DNA of 64,000 bases from NCBI RefSeq assembly GCF_036965045.1, contig NZ_JBALOV010000007.1, positions 62,001 through 126,000 of the forward strand, in the 5' to 3' direction. The notes under the pieces are model-generated. The model was not told where the DNA came from. It saw only the letters and a program-made list of their open reading frames with translations, and made no database searches. Numbering within the stretch: the first letter of the stretch is position 1; the number at the start of each line of letters is the position of its first letter. This stretch comes from Ferdinandcohnia sp036965045 (GTDB taxonomy: Bacteria > Bacillota > Bacilli > Bacillales > Bacillaceae_L). Made by a program: the position numbers and the translations under genes. Of the stretch, positions 1 to 7,798 are shown in pieces.

Positions 1-549
1 GCGGTAGTTGTTATAGCGGAGAATGGATATCACCAATCCCAAGTCTCGAGAATTGCGAAACAAGCAGGCGTAGCAGATGGTACTATTTATCTTTATTTTA
101 AAAACAAGGAAGATATTCTTGTTTCGTTATTCCACGAAAAAATGGGAGAATTTATTGAAAAAATTGAATCTGAAATAGCAGGAAAATCGACCGCGGCGGA
201 GAAGTTATTAACATTAGTAGAAAAGCATTTTCAGCTTTTATCTGCCGATCATCATCTTGCCATTGTAACGCAGCTTGAATTAAGACAATCAAATAAGGAA
301 CTACGTCACCGAATAAATGAAGTCTTAAAAGGATATTTGCGAATGATTGAATCCATTATCCAATTTGGAAAGGAGAACGGGGAGTTTAATCCAAACCTTG
401 ATGTCCGTTTGGCAAGACAAATGATATTCGGTTCGATCGATGAAACAGCAACCACTTGGGTGATGAACGAACAAAAATATGATTTATCCGCCTTGGCAAA
501 AGAAGTTCATACCTTATTAGTAAATGGTTGTGGGAAGACACACCTCTAG
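1..549 (+). CDS. fadR: TetR-family fatty-acid degradation repressor FadR (5' truncated)
   Basis: The reading frame is open from base 1, so the true start lies outside the window; 182 codons are present. The N-terminal part shows the end of a TetR helix-turn-helix (IAKQAGVADGTIYLYFKNKE) followed by an all-helical ligand domain. In B. subtilis, FadR (YsiA) represses beta-oxidation genes and is released by long-chain acyl-CoA, and it stands directly before fadB-etfB-etfA, as here. The TetR class is seen in the sequence. The FadR assignment rests on this gene order plus the known family role. Confidence 0.85.
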   Translation, partial: AVVVIAENGYHQSQVSRIAKQAGVADGTIYLYFKNKEDILVSLFHEKMGEFIEKIESEIAGKSTAAEKLLTLVEKHFQLLSADHHLAIVTQLELRQSNKELRHRINEVLKGYLRMIESIIQFGKENGEFNPNLDVRLARQMIFGSIDETATTWVMNEQKYDLSALAKEVHTLLVNGCGKTHL

Positions 550-568
550 TAATTTATTAGAGGTGTGT
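538..568 (+). terminator. Hairpin at the end of fadR
   Basis: Perfect 10-bp inverted repeat (arms 538-547 and 559-568, ACACACCTCT and its complement) overlapping the fadR stop codon. No U-run follows, so it may be a weak terminator, an mRNA-processing hairpin, or a palindromic operator ahead of fadB. I cannot decide which from sequence alone. Confidence 0.45.
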
Positions 569-600
569 TACATAAATATACATAATTAGGAGGGATGCAG

Positions 601-1374
601 ATGGAGTTTTTTAAAGTGAAAATAGATGAGTACATCGCCACTATTAGTTTTAATCGACCTCCAGCAAATGCATTATCGACCGCTGTTTTGAAAGAGCTTA
701 CAAGTTTACTGGATGATATTGAGTCTAATGACGATGTTCGAGTTTTGGTTATCCATGGGGAAGGGCGATTCTTCTCTGCTGGGGCTGATATAAAAGAGTT
801 TACGACAATCAAAACTGGTGAAGAATTTTCAAACCTTGCGAGAAAAGGCCAAACCTTATTTGAAAGAATGGAGCGATTCCCAAAACCGATTATTGCAAGT
901 ATCCATGGGGCAGCCTTAGGTGGTGGCCTAGAGCTAGCAATGGCATGTCACTTCCGTCTTGTAAGTGAAAAGGCGAAGCTAGGATTACCAGAGTTACAGC
1001 TAGGACTTATCCCTGGGTTTGCGGGTACGGCGCGCTTACCTCGCTATGTAGGAGTTGCTAAAGCAGCCCAAATGCTATGGACAAGTGACTCGATAAGTGG
1101 TGTAGAAGCCGTCCAATGCGGTTTAGCAAATCAGGCTTTCTCAGAAGAAAAACTACATGAGGAAACGATGGCAATTGCAAAGAAAATTGCTCAAAAAAGC
1201 CCTATCTCGATAAAAGCCTCAATTGAATTATTAAACTTAATGAAGAATGAACAATATGAAGCAACAGTTAATCGTGAAGCCGTATTATTCGGTGAAATGT
1301 TCGTCTCTGAGGATGGACAAGAGGGAATAACAGCCTTCATTGAAAAACGTCAGCCGACGTTTAAAGGGAAATAA
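601..1374 (+). CDS. fadB: Enoyl-CoA hydratase/isomerase family protein FadB
   Basis: Crotonase-fold protein of about 257 residues, expected to hydrate 2-enoyl-CoA in fatty acid beta-oxidation. The oxyanion-hole segments FFSAGADIKEF and GGGLELAMACHF are present, and the second contains one of the catalytic Glu positions; a second acidic residue sits in LPELQLGLIPG. I chose ATG 601 rather than ATG 595 because AGGAGGG (588-594) leaves a 6-nt spacing to 601 but none to 595. It lies downstream of fadR and upstream of etfBA, so electrons from the pathway's acyl-CoA dehydrogenase step can pass to ETF. Crotonase members differ in substrate, and the exact acyl-CoA is not visible. Confidence 0.88.
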   Translation: MEFFKVKIDEYIATISFNRPPANALSTAVLKELTSLLDDIESNDDVRVLVIHGEGRFFSAGADIKEFTTIKTGEEFSNLARKGQTLFERMERFPKPIIASIHGAALGGGLELAMACHFRLVSEKAKLGLPELQLGLIPGFAGTARLPRYVGVAKAAQMLWTSDSISGVEAVQCGLANQAFSEEKLHEETMAIAKKIAQKSPISIKASIELLNLMKNEQYEATVNREAVLFGEMFVSEDGQEGITAFIEKRQPTFKGK

Positions 1375-1450
1375 TAGAAAAAGGTTTTTAAACGAATTAC
1401 TAGATTTATAGTTTTATATCATAAAGCCCAAAACCTTAGGAGGGAACCAC

Positions 1451-2227
1451 ATGAACATCTTTGTTATTTTAAAAAGAACGTTTGATACAGAAGAAAAAAT
1501 CGTTGTAAACAATGGACAAATCAGTGAAGATGGTGCTGAATTTATTATTAACCCTTATGACGAATATGCGGTAGAAGAAGCGATTCAGCTTCGTGATGCT
1601 AACGGTGGAGAAGTAACGGTTGTAACAGTGGCTACCACTGATGAGGCCGATAAAGAATTACGTACAGCTTTAGCTATGGGTGCTGATAAAGCAGTAATGA
1701 TTAATACGGAAGATGATCTTGAGGATGGAGATCAATATACAACCGCAAAAATCTTAGCGGAGTATTTAAAAGATAAGGATGCTGACATCATTTTAGGTGG
1801 GAACGTTGCAATCGATGGGGGTTCAGGTCAGGTTGGGCCACGTGTTGCAGAGCTACTGGATATTCCTTATGTCACGACCATTACAAAGCTTGAGGTAGAT
1901 GGATCAAAAGTGACAGTAGTAAGAGACGTTGAAGGTGATTCTGAAGTTATCGAAACATCCTTACCTTTACTTGTTACATGTCAGCAAGGTTTAAATGAAC
2001 CTCGCTACCCATCTTTACCTGGAATTATGAAAGCGAAGAAAAAACCACTGGATGAGCTTGAGTTAGATGATTTAGATCTTGATGAAGATGATGTAGAAGC
2101 TAAAACAAAAACAATTGAAATCTATCTTCCACCTAAGAAAGAAGCTGGTAGAGTGCTAGAAGGTGAATTAGAGGATCAGGTAAAAGAATTAGTGTCACTT
2201 CTACACAATGAAGCAAAGGTCGTTTAA
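1451..2227 (+). CDS. etfB: Electron transfer flavoprotein beta subunit
   Basis: 258 residues, typical of EtfB. It starts MNIFVILKRTFDTEE and carries the family's nucleotide-binding alpha/beta region, with GGNVAIDGGSGQVGPRVAEL near residues 115-135 and QQGLNEPRYPSLPGIMKAKK near 177-197. With EtfA it forms a soluble FAD/AMP heterodimer that takes electrons from acyl-CoA dehydrogenases. A strong AGGAGGG site lies 7-8 nt before the ATG. It is the first gene of the etfB-etfA pair. The 76-nt gap to etfA holds no obvious terminator. Confidence 0.95.
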   Translation: MNIFVILKRTFDTEEKIVVNNGQISEDGAEFIINPYDEYAVEEAIQLRDANGGEVTVVTVATTDEADKELRTALAMGADKAVMINTEDDLEDGDQYTTAKILAEYLKDKDADIILGGNVAIDGGSGQVGPRVAELLDIPYVTTITKLEVDGSKVTVVRDVEGDSEVIETSLPLLVTCQQGLNEPRYPSLPGIMKAKKKPLDELELDDLDLDEDDVEAKTKTIEIYLPPKKEAGRVLEGELEDQVKELVSLLHNEAKVV

Positions 2228-2303
2228 CCGATTCATTCATATGTCATTGTTTTTGTATCCGATTTCAATATTTTTACTCAACTAATCTAGGGGGTTACGC
2301 ATA

Positions 2304-3281
2304 ATGTCAAGAAAAGTATTAGTTCTAGGAGAAACTCGTGATGGTGCGTTACGTAACGTATCTTTTGAAGCGATTGCAGCTGGTAAAACAGTTGCAGAAG
2401 GCGGAGAGGTAGTAGCAGTTTTAGTTGGAGATTCTGTTAGCTCTTGTGCAAATGAATTGATCCAATATGGTGCAGACAGAGTAATAACTGTAGAAGATGC
2501 GAAATTAGGTTCTTATACCCCGGACGGTTATTCACAAGCATTACTAGCTGTTATTGGTGCAGAATCACCTGAAGGTTTAATATTTGGACACACGGCACTA
2601 GGTAAAGACTTATCACCCAAAATTGCCAGCAAACTTAATTCTGGTTTAATTTCAGATGTAACTGCAATTGAAAGTGCAGGCGGAAACATTGTCTTTACCC
2701 GTCCGATTTATTCCGGTAAAGCATTTGAAAAGAAAATTGTGACAGAAGGATTAATGATTGCAAGTGTTCGTCCAAACAATATTACACCACTAAAAAAAGA
2801 CGAATCACGTTCTGGAGAAGTCTCTTCTCTATCTGTTGAAATTAAAGATTTACGTACCATTGTGAAGGAAGTTGTTCGTAAGGCAACGGAAGGTGTTGAT
2901 TTGTCTGAAGCGAAAGTCGTAATTGCAGGTGGACGTGGAGTAAAAAGTGCAGAAGGCTTCGAACCATTAAAAGAATTAGCCACTGTTCTTGGAGGAGCTA
3001 TCGGTGCTTCACGTGGTGCATGTGATGCGGATTACTGTGACTACTCCCTTCAAATTGGTCAAACTGGTAAGGTGGTAACGCCAGACCTTTATATCGCTTG
3101 CGGAATCTCAGGAGCCATTCAGCATTTAGCAGGAATGTCAAACTCGAAAGTAATTGTAGCGATTAACAAAGACCCAGAAGCAAATATCTTCAAGGTTGCA
3201 GATTACGGTATCGTTGGCGACCTATTCGAAGTTGTTCCAATGCTAACAGAAGAATTTAAGAAATTAAAAGTAAATGCATAA
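2304..3281 (+). CDS. etfA: Electron transfer flavoprotein alpha subunit
   Basis: 325 residues, full length for EtfA. The C-terminal FAD-binding signature reads PDLYIACGISGAIQHLAGM and continues into IVAINKDPEANIF, which is diagnostic for the family. It partners EtfB in electron transfer from acyl-CoA dehydrogenases to the membrane quinone pool. The start ATG follows AGGGGG with suitable spacing. A promoter and a structured transcript begin right after its stop, so etfA appears to be the last gene of the fad-etf unit, although no hairpin terminator is evident directly at its 3' end. Confidence 0.95.
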   Translation: MSRKVLVLGETRDGALRNVSFEAIAAGKTVAEGGEVVAVLVGDSVSSCANELIQYGADRVITVEDAKLGSYTPDGYSQALLAVIGAESPEGLIFGHTALGKDLSPKIASKLNSGLISDVTAIESAGGNIVFTRPIYSGKAFEKKIVTEGLMIASVRPNNITPLKKDESRSGEVSSLSVEIKDLRTIVKEVVRKATEGVDLSEAKVVIAGGRGVKSAEGFEPLKELATVLGGAIGASRGACDADYCDYSLQIGQTGKVVTPDLYIACGISGAIQHLAGMSNSKVIVAINKDPEANIFKVADYGIVGDLFEVVPMLTEEFKKLKVNA

Positions 3282-3304
3282 AAAAAGTTGAAAAATTATT
3301 CCAT

Positions 3305-3332
3305 TTTACATTTCATAAAAACATGTTATACT
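3305..3332 (+). promoter_or_regulatory. Promoter of the etfA-trxA intergenic transcript
   Basis: TTTACA (3305-3310) and TATACT (3327-3332) separated by 16 bp, a good housekeeping sigma-A arrangement. It would start transcription near 3339, directly ahead of the structured RNA. Confidence 0.6.
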
Positions 3333-3338
3333 AATCAA

Positions 3339-3451
3339 GCGATGAGCTGAATTGCATAAGTCGAGATTGACACGCCTTTTGGCAAGGCACTATGTGGAGT
3401 GCTGTCTCTCGCCGCAAGACGCAAAAAGACGTCCTTTGGGCGTCTTTTTTT
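3339..3451 (+). ncRNA. Candidate structured small RNA, family not recognised
   Basis: About 113 nt bounded by its own promoter and a strong terminator, with no ORF. The body folds as a three-way junction. The closing stem is CGAGA (3362-3366) with TCTCG (3407-3411), continued by GACA/TGTC (3369-3372 with 3403-3406). The arms are GCC-TTTT-GGC (3374-3383) and GCACT-ATGTGG-AGTGC (3387-3402). I do not recognise purine, SAM, TPP, glycine, cyclic di-GMP or other common aptamer motifs. It could be a trans-acting small RNA or an aptamer with an intrinsic terminator upstream of trxA. Confidence 0.55.
3423..3451 (+). terminator. Rho-independent terminator of the small RNA
   Basis: AAGACGTCC and GGGCGTCTT flank a TTT loop and are followed by a run of T. 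It separates the fad-etf-small RNA unit from trxA. Confidence 0.85.
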
Positions 3452-3656
3452 GTTTTATGAACACACCATTGTTGGGACTACATAGTATCCTTTTTTAGAT
3501 TCATACATAACTGCCTGAAATATGGGGGAAAATGAATATGTCTGACTAAATGTCAAAACTTTCATTTGTCCCTTGATATTCTCGCTTCTAATTCGTGACT
3601 TTTTGAACGGTCACTTTTTATGAAGCAAATCATTCGTAAAATGAATATCCAGATGG

Positions 3657-3662
3657 TATACT
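3657..3662 (+). promoter_or_regulatory. Probable trxA promoter (-10)
   Basis: TATACT preceded by TGG forms an extended -10; the -35 (TTCGTA around 3633) is poor. A weak -35 with an extended -10 fits a promoter needing an activator. In B. subtilis, trxA is stress-induced and Spx-activated, but an Spx site is not visible here. Confidence 0.45.
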
Positions 3663-3704
3663 CTTGGTAGAATTTCAAAGTTGTTATTTATAGGAGGGGT
3701 TAAA

Positions 3705-4019
3705 ATGGCTATAACAAACGTTACTGACCAAAATTTTGACACAGAAACAAAAGAAGGATTAGTACTAGCAGACTTTTGGGCACCTTGGTGTGGACCTTGT
3801 AAGATGATTGCTCCAGTATTAGAAGAACTTGATACTGAAATCGGCGACAAAGTAAAAATTGTTAAGCTTGATGTAGACGATAACCAAGAAACTGCAGCTA
3901 AGTTTGGCGTTATGAGCATTCCAACTTTACTAGTATTCAAAGACGGTGAAGTAGTTGATAAAGTAGTTGGCTACCAACCAAAAGAAGCATTAGCTGGAAA
4001 ACTTGCTAACCATTATTAA
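3705..4019 (+). CDS. trxA: Thioredoxin
   Basis: 104 residues, standard thioredoxin size. The redox-active motif WAPWCGPCKM is present, with the conserved cis-proline segment MSIPTLLVFKDGE. It is a cytosolic general disulfide reductase, re-reduced by NADPH-dependent thioredoxin reductase. I chose the ATG at 3705 (MAITNVTDQNF) over an upstream in-frame ATG at 3681 because GGAGGGG lies just before 3705 and the protein then has normal length. It is monocistronic, with its own promoter region and a strong terminator. Confidence 0.97.
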   Translation: MAITNVTDQNFDTETKEGLVLADFWAPWCGPCKMIAPVLEELDTEIGDKVKIVKLDVDDNQETAAKFGVMSIPTLLVFKDGEVVDKVVGYQPKEALAGKLANHY

Positions 4020-4023
4020 TCAC

Positions 4024-4054
4024 AAAAAAAGCAGCCGCCCGCGGCTGTTTTTTT
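4024..4054 (+). terminator. trxA terminator
   Basis: CAGCCGC (4032-4038) pairs with GCGGCTG (4041-4047), followed by seven T. Confidence 0.9.
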
Positions 4055-4170
4055 ATTGCCTTTTTTTTCACATACAACTTCTCCATAAAAATGTTACAAT
4101 ATAAGGTACGACTATACTAGACGTCATACACGAAGGTTCATTAGATTTTATGGGAGATGGAGTGGTAAAT

Positions 4171-5943
4171 ATGCACGATCATCTTAAAGAAAAATTAGCG
4201 ATATTACCGGACCAGCCTGGTTGTTATTTAATGAAAGACAGGCAGGGGACCATTATTTATGTGGGAAAAGCAAAAGTGCTAAAGAATCGTGTTCGGTCAT
4301 ATTTTACTGGGTCACATGATGGTAAAACATTGAGACTCGTGAATGAGATTGAAGACTTTGAATATATCGTAACATCTTCAAATATTGAAGCATTGCTACT
4401 TGAAATTAACCTAATTAAAAAGCATGATCCGAAATATAATATCATGTTAAAAGATGACAAGACGTATCCTTTTATTAAAATTACGGGTGAAAAACATCCT
4501 CGTCTTTTAATTACACGTAAAGTAAAGAAGGATAAAGGAAAGTACTTTGGGCCATACCCAAACGTCCAAGCAGCAAATGAAACAAAAAAGCTGTTAGACC
4601 GGATTTATCCATTACGAAAATGTTCCACTCTGCCAGATAAGGTTTGTTTGTATTATCATATCGGACAGTGTCTGGCTCCTTGTGTTAACGAAGTTTCTGA
4701 TGAAACAAATAAAAAAATGGTTGACGACATCACCCGTTTTCTAAATGGTGGGTATAAGGAAATCAAGGCTGAGTTAACTGAAAGAATGTTAAAGGCTTCT
4801 GAAGAACTTGATTTTGAGAGAGCGAAAGAATACCGTGATCAAATCACTAGCATTGAAACAACGATGGAAAAACAGAAGATGACGATGAATGATTTTATTG
4901 ACCGTGATGTATTTGGTTATTCTTATGATAAAGGGTGGATGTGTGTTCAAGTCTTTTTTATCCGTCAAGGTAAATTAATAGAGCGGGATGTTTCGTTATT
5001 CCCGTTTTACAATGAGCCAGAACAAGACTTCCTTACCTTCTTGGGACAATTTTATTTGAAAGAAAACCATTTTAAACCTAAGGAAGTTCTACTACCTAGT
5101 ACGATTGACCATGAGATTGCGGAGCAATTACTTGAAGTAAAGGTGCAACAGCCTAGTCGCGGAAAGAAAAAACAACTAGTGGACTTAGCAAGGAAAAATG
5201 CCAAAATCGCATTAACGGAGAAATTTGCTCTAATTGAACGTGATGAAGAGCGAACCTTTAAGGCTGTTGAAAATTTGGGACAACGATTGGGAATATACAC
5301 TCCCCATCGAATCGAGGCGTTTGATAATTCCAATATCCAAGGAACAGATCCTGTTTCAGCTATGATCGTTTTCACGGATGGAAAACCTGATAAAAAAGAA
5401 TATAGAAAATATAAAATAAAATCGGTAAAAGGTCCTGATGATTACGAATCAATGAGGGAGGTCACTCGGAGACGTTATAGTCGTGCTCTTAAAGAAAACC
5501 TTCCATTACCCGACTTAATTATCATTGATGGAGGAAAAGGTCATCTCGCAGCTGTTAGAGATATTTTAGAAAATGAATTAGGTTTAGACATCCCGTTAGC
5601 AGGACTTGCGAAGGATGATAAGCACAGGACTTCAGAGCTTTTGATTGGAGACCCACCCCAAATTGTGGAATTGCCAAGAAATAGTCAGGAGTTTTACCTT
5701 CTACAACGGATTCAGGATGAAGTACACCGTTTTGCGATTACATTCCATCGCCAAGTGCGAGGAAAAAGTGCTTTTCAATCAGTCCTTGATGATATTCCTG
5801 GGGTTGGCGAAAAACGGAAGAAAGCCTTACTCAAGCACTTTGGTTCAATTAAGAAAATGAAGGAAGCAAGTATTGAGGAAATTCAACAAGCGAATATTCC
5901 GCGACTGACTGCAGAAGCCATCTTTGACAAATTAAAGGAATAG
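4171..5943 (+). CDS. uvrC: Excinuclease ABC subunit C
   Basis: 590 residues. The N-terminal GIY-YIG nuclease domain starts GCYLMKDRQGTIIYVGKAK and makes the 3' incision. A UVR motif (EELDFERAKEYRDQI) near residues 210-225 contacts UvrB. A C-terminal RNase H-like domain (FDNSNIQGTDPV, IIDGGKGHLAAV) makes the 5' incision, and helix-hairpin-helix repeats (DDIPGVGEKRKKALL) end the protein. The start at 4171 gives MHDHLKEKLAILPDQPG, as in close relatives; the in-frame ATG at 4150 has no ribosome site. It acts in nucleotide excision repair with UvrAB. No clear terminator separates it from the lysC promoter. Confidence 0.97.
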   Translation: MHDHLKEKLAILPDQPGCYLMKDRQGTIIYVGKAKVLKNRVRSYFTGSHDGKTLRLVNEIEDFEYIVTSSNIEALLLEINLIKKHDPKYNIMLKDDKTYPFIKITGEKHPRLLITRKVKKDKGKYFGPYPNVQAANETKKLLDRIYPLRKCSTLPDKVCLYYHIGQCLAPCVNEVSDETNKKMVDDITRFLNGGYKEIKAELTERMLKASEELDFERAKEYRDQITSIETTMEKQKMTMNDFIDRDVFGYSYDKGWMCVQVFFIRQGKLIERDVSLFPFYNEPEQDFLTFLGQFYLKENHFKPKEVLLPSTIDHEIAEQLLEVKVQQPSRGKKKQLVDLARKNAKIALTEKFALIERDEERTFKAVENLGQRLGIYTPHRIEAFDNSNIQGTDPVSAMIVFTDGKPDKKEYRKYKIKSVKGPDDYESMREVTRRRYSRALKENLPLPDLIIIDGGKGHLAAVRDILENELGLDIPLAGLAKDDKHRTSELLIGDPPQIVELPRNSQEFYLLQRIQDEVHRFAITFHRQVRGKSAFQSVLDDIPGVGEKRKKALLKHFGSIKKMKEASIEEIQQANIPRLTAEAIFDKLKE

Positions 5944-5946
5944 TCG

Positions 5947-5975
5947 TTGCTATTTTGAAAATACTCTGATATAAT
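5947..5975 (+). promoter_or_regulatory. lysC promoter
   Basis: TTGCTA (5947-5952), 17-bp spacer, TATAAT (5970-5975), beginning only 3 bp after the uvrC stop. A small hairpin, CACTTCAA-TACG-TTGAAGTG (5995-6014), precedes the aptamer. Confidence 0.7.
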
Positions 5976-6013
5976 CCTAACTAATATAATATTACACTTC
6001 AATACGTTGAAGT

Positions 6014-6246
6014 GATGATAGAGGTGCGAGCTTTATCAGTATGCAATGGGAGGGGAATGAGACCCTATGATTATTGCAGAAAGGAAAGTTCGCCGAAGTG
6101 AAAAAAGTGCTCATACCTTTTTTTGCTGGTCTTATGTTTAAGAGACGTAAGATTGTCAAGATGTTATCTTGGAGAGCTATCTCACGATGTGACACGTTTT
6201 TGTTTACGTATATCACAGCAATGAGATTATCTCATTGCTGTTTTTT
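6014..6246 (+). promoter_or_regulatory. Lysine riboswitch (L box) with terminator
   Basis: Conserved L-box segments appear in order: GATAGAGGTGCGAGCTTTAT with CAGTATGC, GGAGGGGAAT, GTTCGCCGAAGTG, TTTGCTGGTC, GATTGTCAAGATGT, and the closing strand CTTGGAGAGCTATCTC (ending near 6183). The expression platform is a terminator with 11-bp arms (6216-6226 and 6230-6240) and a T-run. This family binds lysine and terminates transcription of lysine biosynthesis genes, consistent with the downstream lysine-type aspartokinase. Confidence 0.95.
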
Positions 6247-6300
6247 ATTTTATTCAACTGANNNNNNNNNNNNNNNNNNNNTCAGTTGAATAAAATAAAA
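6243..6300. repeat. 19-bp perfect inverted repeat flanking the assembly gap
   Basis: Bases 6243-6261 and 6282-6300 are exact reverse complements (19/19), with the run of N between them. It is either a real hairpin that stopped assembly or an end-joining artefact. Confidence 0.9.
6262..6281. other. Assembly gap (20 N)
   Basis: Twenty undetermined bases immediately downstream of the riboswitch terminator. The real length and content are unknown, so distances between the riboswitch and lysC are not reliable. Confidence 0.99.
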
Positions 6301-6440
6301 TCCTCCGGCGGATGCCTCAGATTTTTAAAGGAAATTTATAAGAGCAAAGACTAGAAACGCCACATCCTGTGGCAACGTCTTTGTGACCCACATCGTGTGG
6401 GCCTAAAATCTGGGCGCAAATACACCGAGGCGCATTTGAT
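6282..6440. repeat. Hairpin-rich interspersed repeat between riboswitch and lysC
   Basis: Non-coding segment with compact hairpins: GCCACA-TCC-TGTGGC (about 6360-6374) and CCCACA-TCG-TGTGGG (about 6389-6403). The ends are imperfectly inverted: GATGCCTCAGATTTTT near 6311 against AAAATCTGGGCGC and GAGGCGCAT near 6410-6437. Its GC-rich, modular look is unlike the adjacent AT-rich leader. I believe similar elements are dispersed in Bacillus genomes, but that is recollection, not a search. It lies downstream of the terminator, so lysC mRNA must pass through it. Confidence 0.6.
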
Positions 6441-6463
6441 TATTCGAAAGAGAGGGTATGACC

Positions 6464-7708
6464 ATGGGGATTATTGTTCAAAAATTTGGAGGCACCTCAG
6501 TAGGTTCACCAGATAAAATTAAAAATGTGGCAAATCGCGTTATTCAAGAAGTCCAAGCAGGAAATAATGTAGTAGTTGTTGTATCCGCGATGGGTAAAAC
6601 AACTGACCAGCTTGTAAGCTTAGCAAATGAAATTACAAGCTCACCAAGTAAACGCGAGATGGATATGCTGTTAAGTACAGGTGAACAAATCACAATCGCC
6701 CTCTTAACGATGGCATTACAAGAAAAGGGCTATGAATCTGTTTCCTATACAGGGTGGCAGGCCGGTATTGAAACTGAGGCTATACATAGTAATGCCCGTA
6801 TTGAAAATATTGAAGTATCAAGAGTTAAGGACAGCTTAAATGAAGGAAAAGTTGTTGTCGTTGCAGGGTTTCAAGGAATCAGCAGTTCAGGAGATATTAC
6901 CACACTTGGACGAGGTGGGTCTGATACAACCGCAGTTGCACTTGCAGCAGCATTGAATGCAGACAAATGTGATATCTACACTGATGTAACAGGTGTTTAT
7001 ACGACTGATCCTCGTGTAGTTCCAACTGCACGAAAACTTCATTCTATTTCCTATGATGAAATGCTGGAGCTTGCAAACCTAGGTGCCGGTGTCCTTCACC
7101 CACGTGCAGTAGAATTTGCAAAAAACTTTGATATGCCGCTTGAAGTTCGTTCAAGCCTAGAGCTAGAAAATGGAACTGTTATTGAGGAGGAAGTTTCAAT
7201 GGAAAAGAGTCTTGTTGTTCGGGGAATTGCTTTTGAAGACCAAATTACAAGGGTAACTGTATCTGGATTACCAAATGAATTACACACACTTTCAACGATC
7301 TTTGGTACACTCGCAAAGAATGGACTAAACGTAGATATCATCATCCAAAACCAGACCGATGAAAATCATACAAATATTTCATTTTCAGTAAAAACTCAAG
7401 ATTTACGCGATACATTAGCTGTTTTAGAAAATAATAAGGACATATTAAAGTATGAAAGCATCCAGCATGAAGATGGATTAGCAAAGGTTTCGATTGTAGG
7501 TTCTGGTATGGTCTCAAATCCAGGGGTTGCGGCTGATATGTTCCAGGTGCTAGCACAAGAAAACATTGAAGTGAAAATGGTAAGTACATCTGAAATCAAG
7601 GTTTCAACTGTTGTTGATCAAGCTAATATGGTACGTGCAGTTGAAACTTTACATGATTCATTTAATTTAGCTGCGGTTGAAGAAGAAAAAGCAAAAGTAA
7701 AACTTTAA
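6464..7708 (+). CDS. lysC: Aspartokinase II, alpha subunit (lysine-sensitive type)
   Basis: 414 residues from ATG 6464 (MGIIVQKFGGTSVG); an in-frame ATG two codons earlier (6458) is also possible, and AGAGAGGG precedes both. The kinase domain has KFGGTSVG, a GRGGSDTTA nucleotide segment and CDIYTDVTGVYTTDPR. Two ACT regulatory domains occupy roughly residues 260-410. It phosphorylates L-aspartate, the first step to lysine, diaminopimelate, threonine and methionine. Control by a lysine riboswitch and likeness to B. subtilis LysC indicate the lysine-regulated isoenzyme. It ends at a bidirectional terminator shared with yslB. Confidence 0.95.
   Translation: MGIIVQKFGGTSVGSPDKIKNVANRVIQEVQAGNNVVVVVSAMGKTTDQLVSLANEITSSPSKREMDMLLSTGEQITIALLTMALQEKGYESVSYTGWQAGIETEAIHSNARIENIEVSRVKDSLNEGKVVVVAGFQGISSSGDITTLGRGGSDTTAVALAAALNADKCDIYTDVTGVYTTDPRVVPTARKLHSISYDEMLELANLGAGVLHPRAVEFAKNFDMPLEVRSSLELENGTVIEEEVSMEKSLVVRGIAFEDQITRVTVSGLPNELHTLSTIFGTLAKNGLNVDIIIQNQTDENHTNISFSVKTQDLRDTLAVLENNKDILKYESIQHEDGLAKVSIVGSGMVSNPGVAADMFQVLAQENIEVKMVSTSEIKVSTVVDQANMVRAVETLHDSFNLAAVEEEKAKVKL
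7199..7708 (+). CDS. Aspartokinase II beta subunit, internal in-frame start
   Basis: Within lysC, GAGGAGG (7184-7190) stands 8 nt before an in-frame ATG at 7199, giving a 169-residue product that begins MEKSLVVRGIAFEDQ and contains only the ACT regulatory half. B. subtilis LysC is known to be an alpha2-beta2 enzyme whose beta subunit is made from an internal start at the equivalent place. The ribosome site is visible here; translation from it is inferred from that precedent. Confidence 0.75.
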   Translation: MEKSLVVRGIAFEDQITRVTVSGLPNELHTLSTIFGTLAKNGLNVDIIIQNQTDENHTNISFSVKTQDLRDTLAVLENNKDILKYESIQHEDGLAKVSIVGSGMVSNPGVAADMFQVLAQENIEVKMVSTSEIKVSTVVDQANMVRAVETLHDSFNLAAVEEEKAKVKL

Positions 7709-7767
7709 TTTGAAATTTAACAGGGTCGTTCAATGGAGTTATTAGCCGTTGGCGCCCTTTTCTATAT

Positions 7768-7798
7768 AAAAAAAGCTGCACAAATTGTGCAGGCTTTT
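7768..7798. terminator. Bidirectional terminator between lysC and yslB
   Basis: AAAAGC...GCTTTT outer stem and GCACAA/TTGTGC inner stem, with A-run and T-run on opposite sides, between converging genes. Confidence 0.8.

Noticed and set aside
6074..6289. 71-aa ORF running through the lysine riboswitch into the gap
   Set aside because: It lies on the riboswitch aptamer and terminator, includes unknown bases, and has no ribosome site; the RNA explanation is far stronger.
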